A stretch of 64,000 nucleotides of DNA, from the NCBI GenBank assembly GCA_002372235.1, contig DFJI01000040.1:1-64000 (forward strand), in the 5' to 3' direction. The first letter of the stretch is position 1. Every line of letters begins with the position of its first letter. Of this stretch, positions 15,942 through 23,304 are shown in pieces. The notes under the pieces are model-generated. The model was given only the letters and a program-made list of their open reading frames with translations. It was not told the origin of the DNA and did not search any database. Source of the DNA: Prevotella sp. UBA3675. Its GTDB lineage: Bacteria > Bacteroidota > Bacteroidia > Bacteroidales > Bacteroidaceae. The translations under genes and the position numbers were made by a program.

Positions 15942-16397
15942 TCAGCGCCTGGGCAGGAAGGGCGTAATGTCTTGTCCGAAGTGCTGTAGTTCGCGTACCA
16001 TTGAGGAGGAGATGCTCGAGAGTTGAGGCTCGGCGTAGAGCAAGATGGTCTCCACCTCGCCGTTGGTGATGCGGCGGTTGATGTCGGCCTGCTCGCGTTC
16101 GTATTCGAAGTCCTTGGCCGAGCGCACACCTTTCACAATGAAGCGGGCCTGCTCCTGGCGTGCAAAATCGACGGCCAGCCCGTAGTAGGGCTTCACTTCG
16201 ATGGCCGGTTCGTCGGCATAGAGCTGGCGGATGGCCTGCATGCGCTCTTCAGCCGGACACATATAAGGTTTCTGAACATTGTCGCCTACCACACCAATCA
16301 CCAATCGGTCGAAGAGTGGTAGGGCACGGCGCACGATGCTGTCGTGGCCAATGGTGAAGGGGTCGAAACTACCCACAAAAATGCCTGTTTTCGTCAT
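15942..16397 (-). CDS. coaD: Pantetheine-phosphate adenylyltransferase
   Basis: This 151-aa nucleotidyltransferase has the N-terminal GSFDPFTIGHDSIVRRA with the TIGH form of the HxGH motif, and the C-terminal SSSMVRELQHFGQDI. It transfers AMP to 4'-phosphopantetheine, the penultimate step of coenzyme A synthesis. Length and motifs are typical. A TAACTTTG -7 box sits 10 bases upstream of the ATG. Confidence 0.95.
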   Translation of the reverse strand: MTKTGIFVGSFDPFTIGHDSIVRRALPLFDRLVIGVVGDNVQKPYMCPAEERMQAIRQLYADEPAIEVKPYYGLAVDFARQEQARFIVKGVRSAKDFEYEREQADINRRITNGEVETILLYAEPQLSSISSSMVRELQHFGQDITPFLPRR

Positions 16398-16407
16398 AAT
16401 CAGATGG

Positions 16408-16415
16408 CAAAGTTA
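16408..16415 (-). promoter_or_regulatory. -7 box for coaD
   Basis: TAACTTTG followed by GCC on the minus strand, 10 bases before the start codon, implies a very short leader. Confidence 0.5.
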
Positions 16416-16519
16416 CGAAAAAACGAGAGAAAAGCCAAATATATTTGAGCTTTTCCGAGTGCCAGTAACTTCGGCAACGCCAATGTTACGAAAAAAAACG
16501 AGAGGAGTGCGGTGTCTCT

Positions 16520-16753
16520 TCAGGAACGCACCTTCTTTCTGGCGCTTTTCTCTTTCTTGATGTCGGCTGAGAGATCCTTGAAGAAGTCGTATTCTAATAT
16601 GATGCTGAGCTGGCGCAACAGGCCGGTGCTGATGTCTTCACGGGCAAAGATGTTATAGACGTTTGTGCGCTCGCAGGCAATCTGTTGTGCCACCCAAATG
16701 ACGGAACGGTGCCTGAGCTGCATGACCTCTTTGATTTTCTGACCAATGTGCAT
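16520..16753 (-). CDS. Small XRE-like helix-turn-helix protein (77 aa)
   Basis: Residues 5-60 read as an HTH_3-type fold: IKEVMQLRHRSVIWVAQQI, then the turn ACERTNVYNIFAREDI and the helix STGLLRQLSIILEYDFF. A basic tail (KKEKSARKKVRS) follows. It is probably a DNA-binding regulator. Its target is unknown and no operator was identified. It lies between coaD and ruvB on the same strand with its own TACTTTTG -7 box. Confidence 0.7.
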   Translation of the reverse strand: MHIGQKIKEVMQLRHRSVIWVAQQIACERTNVYNIFAREDISTGLLRQLSIILEYDFFKDLSADIKKEKSARKKVRS

Positions 16754-16805
16754 GTTGGTAAGGTTTAGTTTTAAAGTGTGGTTATTGCATTTTTTTTATC
16801 AGCCG

Positions 16806-16813
16806 CAAAAGTA
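16806..16813 (-). promoter_or_regulatory. -7 box for the small HTH gene
   Basis: TACTTTTG followed by GC on the minus strand, about 53 bases upstream of the ATG. Confidence 0.5.
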
Positions 16814-16897
16814 CGAAAAAGAGGGCAAAAGAGCCCTCTTCTTTTTGGAAAAACAGCGTGAGATGCTGTATTTTTAACATCTGTTATGCAAAAAAAC

Positions 16898-17941
16898 TTA
16901 CGCATCGAACAGATTCGGTTCCATGATGTTGCCATTATAGGGATTTCGCCCAAAATGCTTATAAGCCAATTCGGTAGCCATTCTGCCGCGCGAAGTGCGC
17001 TTGATGAATCCCTCCATGATGAGGAAAGGCTCATAGACCTCCTCTACGGTGCCGCCGTCTTCGCCGATGGCGGTGGCGATGGTGGAGATGCCTACGGGGC
17101 CGCCCTTGAACTTGTCGATGATGGTGAGCAGAATCTTGTTGTCAATCTCGTCGAGCCCATACTTGTCGATGTTGAGTGCCGAGAGCGACGACTTCGTGAT
17201 GTTCGTGTCGATGCCGCCCGTTCCCCTCACCTGGGCGAAGTCGCGCACACGGCGCAGCAGGGCATTGGCAATACGGGGGGTGCCGCGTGAGCGTCCGGCT
17301 ATCTCGAGTGCGGCATCCTCGGTGATGGGCACGTTGAGCAGGTGGGCAGAGCGCTCTATGATCTTGGCCAGTGTGGCCGGATCGTAGTACTCCAAGTGCA
17401 TGTTGATGCCGAAACGGGCGCGTAGCGGAGCCGTGAGCAGTCCGCTGCGGGTGGTGGCCCCCACGAGCGTGAAGGGGTTGAGGTCGATCTGAATGCTGCG
17501 GGCCGACGGGCCTTTGTCGATCATGATGTCGATGCGATAGTCCTCCATAGCCGAGTAGAGATATTCCTCTACGACGGGCGAGAGACGGTGAATCTCGTCG
17601 ATGAAGAGCACGTCGCGCGGCTCCAGTGAGGTGAGGATGCCGGCCAGGTCGCCGGGCTTGTCGAGCACGGGGCCGCTGGTGAGCTTGAATCCTACGCCCA
17701 GCTCGTTGGCAATGATGTTTGAGAGAGTGGTCTTGCCCAGTCCGGGCGGACCGTGGAGTAGGGTGTGGTCGAGCGGTTCGCCGCGATACTTGGCAGCTTC
17801 GACAAACACCTCGAGATTCTCCACCACCTTCTTCTGTCCGCTGAAGTCGCGAAACGAGAGAGGGCGGAGCGCATTCTCGAATTCTTTCTCGGCATTGCCG
17901 CCGGCAAAGCGTTCTTCCCGTATATCAAAATTGTCGTTCAT
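16898..17941 (-). CDS. ruvB: Holliday junction branch migration ATPase RuvB
   Basis: This 347-aa AAA+ protein has Walker A GPPGLGKT, Walker B LFIDEIHRL, sensor 1 GATTRSGLLTAPLRARFG and the C-terminal winged-helix segment with EPFLIMEGFIKRTSRGRMATELAY. With RuvA it drives branch migration of Holliday junctions during recombinational repair. It is full length, with no insertion, and has a TAACTTTG -7 box at 17979-17986. Confidence 0.97.
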   Translation of the reverse strand: MNDNFDIREERFAGGNAEKEFENALRPLSFRDFSGQKKVVENLEVFVEAAKYRGEPLDHTLLHGPPGLGKTTLSNIIANELGVGFKLTSGPVLDKPGDLAGILTSLEPRDVLFIDEIHRLSPVVEEYLYSAMEDYRIDIMIDKGPSARSIQIDLNPFTLVGATTRSGLLTAPLRARFGINMHLEYYDPATLAKIIERSAHLLNVPITEDAALEIAGRSRGTPRIANALLRRVRDFAQVRGTGGIDTNITKSSLSALNIDKYGLDEIDNKILLTIIDKFKGGPVGISTIATAIGEDGGTVEEVYEPFLIMEGFIKRTSRGRMATELAYKHFGRNPYNGNIMEPNLFDA

Positions 17942-17978
17942 TTTGATGTTTTGGTAAAAAAAATGTTTCTTGTGACTG

Positions 17979-17986
17979 CAAAGTTA
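17979..17986 (-). promoter_or_regulatory. -7 box for ruvB
   Basis: TAACTTTG followed by GCAG on the minus strand, 38 bases before the start codon. Confidence 0.5.
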
Positions 17987-18051
17987 ATGCTTTTTATTTT
18001 AAAATAGTGCATTTTTTCCATAATTCAATATTTTTAGTCGGATAAAGTTCG

Positions 18052-18059
18052 TACCTTTG
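18052..18059 (+). promoter_or_regulatory. -7 box for the cytidylate-kinase-like gene
   Basis: TACCTTTG followed by GC. Its position implies that translation starts at 18081, not at the ATG at 18057 that overlaps the box. Confidence 0.6.
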
Positions 18060-18080
18060 CAAGCATTAAATGACATAGTC

Positions 18081-18722
18081 ATGAATAAGAACGAGAAATT
18101 TGTGATTACCATCAATCGCGAGCTCGGCTCGGGTGGCCGCACGGTGGGCGAGCGATTGGCTGAACGGCTGGGAGTGGCTTTCTACGACAAGGCACTCATC
18201 AAAGCCCTGGAAGAGAAGCATCACCTGAATGCTGAAGAGATAGAACGCTTGAAGGGCCGGAACCACACTTGGTGGTCTGACTTCAAGCGCTCGATGAAGA
18301 TAGGCTACACGATGGCTCAGCAGCAGTACCGTTACGACGGGCAGATCAGTGAGCCCGATTTCCTGACAACCGACACTATTTTTGAAAGCGAGAAGCAGAT
18401 CCTGCAAGGCATCGGCGATGCCGAGTCGTGCGTCATAGCAGGGCGCAGCGGCTTCTTCGTGTTCCGCGACCATCCCAACCACCTGAGCATTCTCATCCAG
18501 GCTCCCTTGGAGCAGCGCATTGCCCGGCTGATGGAGAAGCGAGGCATCAGCCGCGAAGAGGCTGCCGGCATCATCGCACATGTCGATGAGATGCGTGAGA
18601 ACTATGTGCAGCGCTATGCCCACACCTCGCGCTACGACACCCGCAACTACAACCTGGTGATCTCAATGGAGGGGAAGAGCGAGGACGATGCAGTGGAGCT
18701 CATACTGAATTACATTGGATAA
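18081..18722 (+). CDS. Cytidylate kinase-like family protein
   Basis: This 213-aa P-loop protein has FVITINRELGSGGRTVGERLAERLG near the N-terminus, then FYDKALIKALEEKHHL, AGRSGFFVFRDHPN and a TSRYDTRNYNLVI tail. It matches the cytidylate-kinase-like family (PF13189 type), which is distinct from housekeeping Cmk and has no firmly known substrate. The start at 18081 is preferred over the in-frame ATG at 18057 because a -7 box lies at 18052-18059. The next gene overlaps or closely follows it, so the two are probably co-transcribed. Confidence 0.85.
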   Translation: MNKNEKFVITINRELGSGGRTVGERLAERLGVAFYDKALIKALEEKHHLNAEEIERLKGRNHTWWSDFKRSMKIGYTMAQQQYRYDGQISEPDFLTTDTIFESEKQILQGIGDAESCVIAGRSGFFVFRDHPNHLSILIQAPLEQRIARLMEKRGISREEAAGIIAHVDEMRENYVQRYAHTSRYDTRNYNLVISMEGKSEDDAVELILNYIG

Positions 18723-18744
18723 AGGAAGTTACAGTAGCACACAG

Positions 18745-20226
18745 ATGAACAAGCCAAGCCAGTCTATTGACAAGCATCACATGCGCTACAACATCGTTGT
18801 ATTGTCGGCCATTCTGGCTGTGTTCCTCGTTATAACGATGTTGCAGGCTTATTTCACATGGACCAGCATCAACGATGAACTGCAGAACCGAGAGAAGATG
18901 GAGGTGAACGTGCAGAACGAGAAGATTGATGCACTGAAGAAGAGTGTGGCCGACATCGTGGACAGTTCGGCACCTGCGTTCGAACAGAAGTTAGACGATG
19001 TGGAGCAAATCAAGGCACTGCTCTTGTCGATGGTGCGGCAGAACGAGGACCTGCTGGGCGCCACTGTGGCTTTCGCGCCCGACTATCACCCTGAGAACGG
19101 CAGGCTCTATGCCCCCTACGTCTATCGTATGGACGGCAACATACACACCAAGATGCTCAGCTACGACTACACGCAGTTCGACTGGTATGCCGTGCCTTAC
19201 AAGGAGGACAAGAGCGGCTGGTGTGCACCCTACGCCGACCAGGACGGCACCTATCTGCTGATGAGCACCTACTCGGTGGTGCTCCACGATGTGTCGGGCA
19301 AGAAAGCGGCCATCCTCACGAGCGACCTGCCCATGAGCGAGCTGTCTTATGTCACCGACGTCATCTATCGCAAGAGCAGCCTGCGTAGCATCATCATCCT
19401 GAGCATGCAGATTTTCGGCATCCTGCTCATCCTCTTCATCGTGTGGAGAGCTGTGGCGGGCATGCGCAAGATGGAGGTAATCCACAAGGAGAACGAGGCG
19501 ATTAGCGGTGAGCTGAGCATTGCCTCGGAACTGCAGAGAGCCATTCTGCCCACTGAATATCCGAAACACGACCATCTGGACATCCATGCCTCGCTCACCC
19601 CCGCTTCGCAAGTGAGTGGCGACTTCTACGACTTCATATTGCATGACGACAAGCTCTATTTCTGCATAGGCGACGTATCGACTCAAGGCTTGGGAGCTGC
19701 CCTGGCCATGCTCATCACGCGCACGGCCTACCGCACCACGGTGAACAGGCACGAACAACTGAGTGTGATCATGAATGAGATGAACCAGTCGCTCGTGGCC
19801 ATCAACGAGCAGCACATGTATGCCACGTTCTTTGCCGGACTGCTCGACCTCAGCACCGGGCGGCTCACCTATTGCAATGCAGGACATCTGCATCCCTATC
19901 TGCTTTCTGACGGCGAGGCCGAGCAGATAGACATCAGTGCCAACGTGCCGCTGGGCATCACCGACTGGGACTTTGAGACGCAGGAAATGCAGCTGAAGCA
20001 CGGCAGCACACTCTTCCTCTATACCGACGGCATCATCGAGGCCCTGAACCAGCAGCAGGGAGCCTTTGGCGAGAAGCGACTCGCACTGCACCTGCGCAAG
20101 ATAGCTGAGAAAGACGTGAAGCCGCACGCGGTGGTGAAGCACATAAAAACGGCTGTGAGTCATCACCTGGGTGTTGACAGCACAGCCGCTGACGATCTTA
20201 CGATGTTGTCTATTTCTTACGTTTAG
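18745..20226 (+). CDS. Membrane sensor with SpoIIE-type PP2C serine/threonine phosphatase domain
   Basis: This 493-aa protein has a transmembrane helix (about 15-37), a periplasmic Cache/PDC-like region (about 45-205), a second helix (about 213-233, SIIILSMQIFGILLILFIVW) and a cytoplasmic SpoIIE/RsbU phosphatase domain (about 255-490). That domain shows SGDFYDF, IGDVSTQGLGAALAM, YCNAGHLHPYLL, LYTDGIIEALN and ADDLTMLS, including the metal-binding aspartates. It probably dephosphorylates an anti-sigma-factor antagonist in response to an external signal. ATG 18745 is chosen over an upstream TTG. The 3' end overlaps the convergent helicase gene by 17 bases. Confidence 0.88.
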   Translation: MNKPSQSIDKHHMRYNIVVLSAILAVFLVITMLQAYFTWTSINDELQNREKMEVNVQNEKIDALKKSVADIVDSSAPAFEQKLDDVEQIKALLLSMVRQNEDLLGATVAFAPDYHPENGRLYAPYVYRMDGNIHTKMLSYDYTQFDWYAVPYKEDKSGWCAPYADQDGTYLLMSTYSVVLHDVSGKKAAILTSDLPMSELSYVTDVIYRKSSLRSIIILSMQIFGILLILFIVWRAVAGMRKMEVIHKENEAISGELSIASELQRAILPTEYPKHDHLDIHASLTPASQVSGDFYDFILHDDKLYFCIGDVSTQGLGAALAMLITRTAYRTTVNRHEQLSVIMNEMNQSLVAINEQHMYATFFAGLLDLSTGRLTYCNAGHLHPYLLSDGEAEQIDISANVPLGITDWDFETQEMQLKHGSTLFLYTDGIIEALNQQQGAFGEKRLALHLRKIAEKDVKPHAVVKHIKTAVSHHLGVDSTAADDLTMLSISYV

Positions 20227-22222
20227 GCTTTCTGCGAGCCCATCCTTCTTCGGAGAAGTCAGGCTCTTCACCACGCAATTCGGGCGTGCGTGACTTCTTA
20301 TGTTTCCTATTATCTTCGGTGGCTTGGCGCATCAGTTCGCGCCAGTCACCGTTGTTGTTTTCTCTGCCTTCGTTCCGGCGGTCGTTTCTTGTCCTGCGTC
20401 CCTTGTTCTCTCTCTGGGGCTTGCGTGCTCCGTCGTCCTCGTTGTTGCAGCGCACGGTGCGCCCCTTGAAGCGAATGCCCGTGAGCTGTGTGCTCACCTT
20501 CAAGGCATCCTTCTCAGGCACCTCGAAGTAGCTGATGGTGTCGAGCAGGTCGATGTGGCCCACCTCCTGTCGGCCTCCCACATAGCGGTTCAGGGTCTGC
20601 ATGAGCTCGCCCGGATAGAACCCGTCGCGCTTGCCCAGGTTGATGAACAGGCGGGCAAATCCCTTCTCCGGCTTCCGTGCGGCACCCGAAGCGCGATTCT
20701 TTCTCCTCTCTCCGTCGTCGTTTCTCCTTCCGCCTTTCTCCTTTCTCCTCTCTCGTTCCTCCTTCTTCCAGTTCACAGCCTCTATCTCGGGCGCATCGGC
20801 ATAGTAGGCCAGGAACTTTCCGAACTCCAGCGACACGATTTTCTTGATGATCTCCTCCTTGTCGATGTATTCGAAGTAGCGGTTGATGTCCTGCATGAAG
20901 GGCGCTATCTCGTCGTCGTTCACGTCGGTCTTCACAATCTCGTCCATCACCTTGTAGAGTTGCTTCTTGCATATCTCCTCGGCCTTCGGGATTTCAGCCT
21001 CCACGAACTGCTTGCCTATCTCCTTCTCAATGTTGCGAATCTTGTGCTTCTCCCTTGAGTGTACGATGCTGATGGAGGTGCCCTTCTTGCCGGCTCGTCC
21101 AGTGCGGCCCGAGCGGTGGGTGTAGTTCTCAATGTCGTCGGGCAGTCCGAAGTTGATGACGTGCGTCAGGTCATTGACGTCCAGTCCGCGTGCGGCCACG
21201 TCGGTGGCCACAAGCAGCTGTGTGAGGTGCTGGCGGAACTTCTGCATGGTCAGGTCGCGCTGCTGCTGGCTCAGGTCGCCGTGCAGCGCCTCGGCGTTGT
21301 AGCCGTCCTTAATCAGTTTGTCGGCTATCTCCTGCGTCTCTAATTTAGTGCGGCAGAAGATGATGGCGAAGATGCGCGGGTTGTAGTCCACGATGCGCTT
21401 CAGGGCCAGATACTTGTCCTTGGCCTGCACCATATAATAGATGTGGTTCACGTTCTCGGCCCCTTCGTTGCGGCTTCCCACCACAATCTCCTGATGGTCC
21501 TTCAGGAACTTCTTGGCCACCCGCTCCACGTCGCGGCTCATTGTGGCCGAGAACATGAGCGTGTTGTGGTCTTCGGGCAGCGACTGGAATATTTCCTCGA
21601 TGGCCTCGGAGAAGCCCATGTTCAGCATCTCGTCGGCCTCGTCGAGCACGATGTTGCTCACCTGTTCCAGCTTGGCATAGCCACGGTTCTTCAGGTCGAT
21701 GAGTCGGCCCGGTGTGGCCACGATGATCTGCACCCCTTTCTTCAAGGCACGCATCTGCTGCTCGATGGCGGCACCGCCATAGACGGCCTCGATGTGAATG
21801 CCCTCCATGTACTTCGAGAAGTCGCGCAGGTCGTCGGCTATCTGCAGGCAGAGCTCGCGGGTGGGCGAGAGTACCAAAGCGGAAGGCCCCAAGGCCCCCA
21901 GGGCCCCCAAAGCCCCCCCTGTCCCCCCCTTGGGGGGGTAAAGAGTTTCGTCTGTGGAGTCCGTTCTCCGCTCCTTGTTTTCATCTGTGGGATTCATTCT
22001 CCCCCCCAGGGGGGCGATGGCGGCGGCCACCCTCTGTAGCAGGGGTATGCCGAAGGCAGCCGTCTTTCCGGTGCCGGTCTGAGCCAGCGCGATGGTGTCC
22101 TGTCGGCTTTCCAGCAGCACGGGTATTACGTTCTCTTGCACAGGCATGGGCTGCACAAATCCCATTTCTTCGATGGCGCGGCGAATCTCCTCGCATACGC
22201 CCAGTTCCTCAAATGTCTTCAT
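20210..22222 (-). CDS. DEAD-box ATP-dependent RNA helicase (CsdA/DbpA-like, with in-frame insertion)
   Basis: This 670-aa protein starts MKTFEELGVCEEIRRAIEEMG (Q motif). Motif I AQTGTGKTAAFG, Ia PTREL, Ib TPGRL, II VLDEADEML, III SAT and VI HRSGRTGRAGK are intact. A DbpA-type RNA-binding domain (LFINLGKRDGFYPGELMQTL onward) and a basic Arg/Lys/Asn-rich tail follow. It is expected to remodel structured RNA or assist ribosome assembly and cold adaptation. Residues 70-113, between motif I and motif Ia, are a Gly/Pro/Asp-rich insertion of repeat origin. An in-frame upstream ATG at 22294 was rejected because a -7 box lies at 22240-22247. Confidence 0.93.
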   Translation of the reverse strand: MKTFEELGVCEEIRRAIEEMGFVQPMPVQENVIPVLLESRQDTIALAQTGTGKTAAFGIPLLQRVAAAIAPLGGRMNPTDENKERRTDSTDETLYPPKGGTGGALGALGALGPSALVLSPTRELCLQIADDLRDFSKYMEGIHIEAVYGGAAIEQQMRALKKGVQIIVATPGRLIDLKNRGYAKLEQVSNIVLDEADEMLNMGFSEAIEEIFQSLPEDHNTLMFSATMSRDVERVAKKFLKDHQEIVVGSRNEGAENVNHIYYMVQAKDKYLALKRIVDYNPRIFAIIFCRTKLETQEIADKLIKDGYNAEALHGDLSQQQRDLTMQKFRQHLTQLLVATDVAARGLDVNDLTHVINFGLPDDIENYTHRSGRTGRAGKKGTSISIVHSREKHKIRNIEKEIGKQFVEAEIPKAEEICKKQLYKVMDEIVKTDVNDDEIAPFMQDINRYFEYIDKEEIIKKIVSLEFGKFLAYYADAPEIEAVNWKKEERERRKEKGGRRNDDGERRKNRASGAARKPEKGFARLFINLGKRDGFYPGELMQTLNRYVGGRQEVGHIDLLDTISYFEVPEKDALKVSTQLTGIRFKGRTVRCNNEDDGARKPQRENKGRRTRNDRRNEGRENNNGDWRELMRQATEDNRKHKKSRTPELRGEEPDFSEEGWARRKPKRKK
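21884..22015 (-). repeat. Double-palindrome element inserted in frame in the DEAD-box gene
   Basis: CCCCCCCTTGGGGGGG (21923-21938) and CCCCCCCAGGGGGG (22001-22014) flank a spacer of about 62 bases that holds two copies of TCTGTGGRRTYCRTTCTCC. A 9-bp GGGGCCYTG array, read on the sense strand, encodes GALGALGALG at one side. The 132 bp (44 codons) preserve the frame. Confidence 0.8.
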
Positions 22223-22239
22223 TCTCAATAGTTTGTGTG

Positions 22240-22247
22240 CAAAGATA
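22240..22247 (-). promoter_or_regulatory. -7 box for the DEAD-box helicase
   Basis: TATCTTTG followed by GC on the minus strand, 18 bases before the ATG. Confidence 0.55.
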
Positions 22248-22416
22248 CGATAAATTTCCGACAACCTTAGTATGAATTCCACAAATTCATTCAAAAAAAC
22301 TGTCCCATTGCTTGTTCTTGTGAAGGAGAATGTCAGAATTATTGGTTAGTAATGATATTTGGGGGCAAAGTTAAGAAGTTTTCTACAAAGGAATAAATAG
22401 TTTTCAGTTTTTTTCG

Positions 22417-22424
22417 TACTTTTG
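22417..22424 (+). promoter_or_regulatory. -7 box upstream of the LOG-family gene
   Basis: TACTTTTG followed by GC, about 258 bases before the ATG, implying an unusually long 5' leader. Confidence 0.5.
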
Positions 22425-22682
22425 CAACTGATGCCTTCCTTTGGCGCGATGCGATTCAGGGCGAATCACCATATCAGCGAGCCTGAATGACGGGGCGATA
22501 CTCGTTGGATGACGGGGTGATACATCGTTGTTGGCGGTGCAACCGATGGCGGTTGGCGGTACGCGGCTGCTGCCGAACGGCTGTTTGGCTACTGGCAAAA
22601 GGACGTGCGCCTCCTGCCAAAGGATCATGTGGCAGTAAGCAAACCCCACTATAAATATAATAAAAAAAATGGGAAAAAAGAC

Positions 22683-23219
22683 ATGAAGCTATGTATTTTT
22701 TGTTCGGCCAATCATCAGATTGACCACGATTTCTTCACCATGACCCGTGAACTGGGCGAGTGGGCCGCGCGTAACGGCCACACCATCGTGTTCGGAGGCC
22801 ACGATGCGGGCCTGATGCACAGTGTGAGCAAGGCAGCAAAGGAAGCTGGAGGACAGGTCATTGGGATAGTGCCCCGCAAGATTGAGGAAATGGGCAAGTT
22901 GAGTCCTTGGCTCGACGTCCACATTCCCACGGAGAACCTCACCGACCGCAAAGACCTGATGATGGCACAGAGCGATGCCTTCATCGTGCTGCCCGGCGGC
23001 ATCGGCACGCTCGACGAGCTGTTCACCGTGACCAGTGCGGCCACGCTCGGCTATCACGCCAAGCCTATCGTGCTCTATAACATGAAGGGCTTCTGGGACT
23101 CGCTCATCGCCTGTTTAGACGACCTGCACAGCAAAGGGGTGACGCGCAAGGACTGGCACAACTATATAAAAATAGCCGCCACCCTGGAAGAGGTAGCGGC
23201 TATTTTAGGTGAGAACTGA
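22683..23219 (+). CDS. LOG-family protein (TIGR00730-type, putative nucleotide 5'-monophosphate phosphoribohydrolase)
   Basis: This 178-aa Rossmann-fold protein has the family motif PGGIGTLDELF (about residues 104-114). The upstream glycine motif reads FGGHDAGLMHSV rather than the usual GGGxxGLMG. Family members cleave ribose-5-phosphate from nucleoside monophosphates, including cytokinin precursors, so a purine nucleotide salvage or damage role is possible. The start at 22683 (MKLCIFCSAN) fits the family, and the in-frame upstream ATG at 22605 does not. An inverted repeat in the last codons may contribute to termination. Confidence 0.85.
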   Translation: MKLCIFCSANHQIDHDFFTMTRELGEWAARNGHTIVFGGHDAGLMHSVSKAAKEAGGQVIGIVPRKIEEMGKLSPWLDVHIPTENLTDRKDLMMAQSDAFIVLPGGIGTLDELFTVTSAATLGYHAKPIVLYNMKGFWDSLIACLDDLHSKGVTRKDWHNYIKIAATLEEVAAILGEN

Positions 23220-23224
23220 GAGAT

Positions 23225-23294
23225 GAGAACTGAGAGTTATGGTTAGAACTGCAATAACCTTTGTGCAGCAAAACTAACCATACCTCTCAGTTCT
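23225..23294. repeat. 22-bp inverted repeat between convergent LOG gene and fprA
   Basis: GAGAACTGAGAGTTATGGTT and AACCATACCTCTCAGTTCTC pair with one mismatch around a 26-base loop that contains a CTGCA/TGCAG mini-hairpin. The left arm is nearly identical to a sequence at 35716-35735, so this is a dispersed repeat. It may also act as a terminator. Confidence 0.75.
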
Positions 23295-23304
23295 CAACTC
23301 TCAA

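Larger units (their letters stand above)
22223..22682. other. 460-bp intergenic region: divergent promoters and a long leader with direct repeats
   Basis: It holds the -7 boxes of the helicase gene and the LOG gene. About 258 GC-richer bases lie between the LOG -7 box and its ATG. These include the direct repeat RATGACGGGGYGATAC at 22486 and 22508, and GGCGGT repeats at 22532-22560. A minus-strand frame through it shows no coding character. Confidence 0.6.

Noticed and set aside
18715..18744. TTG start overlapping the cytidylate-kinase-like gene for the SpoIIE-type protein
   Set aside because: The added residues are not conserved in character, and an ATG at 18745 gives a normal N-terminus before the membrane helix.
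22404..22649. 81-codon minus-strand frame in the LOG leader
   Set aside because: It runs across the direct repeats and the plus-strand promoter, has no recognisable family and would overlap the helicase promoter region.
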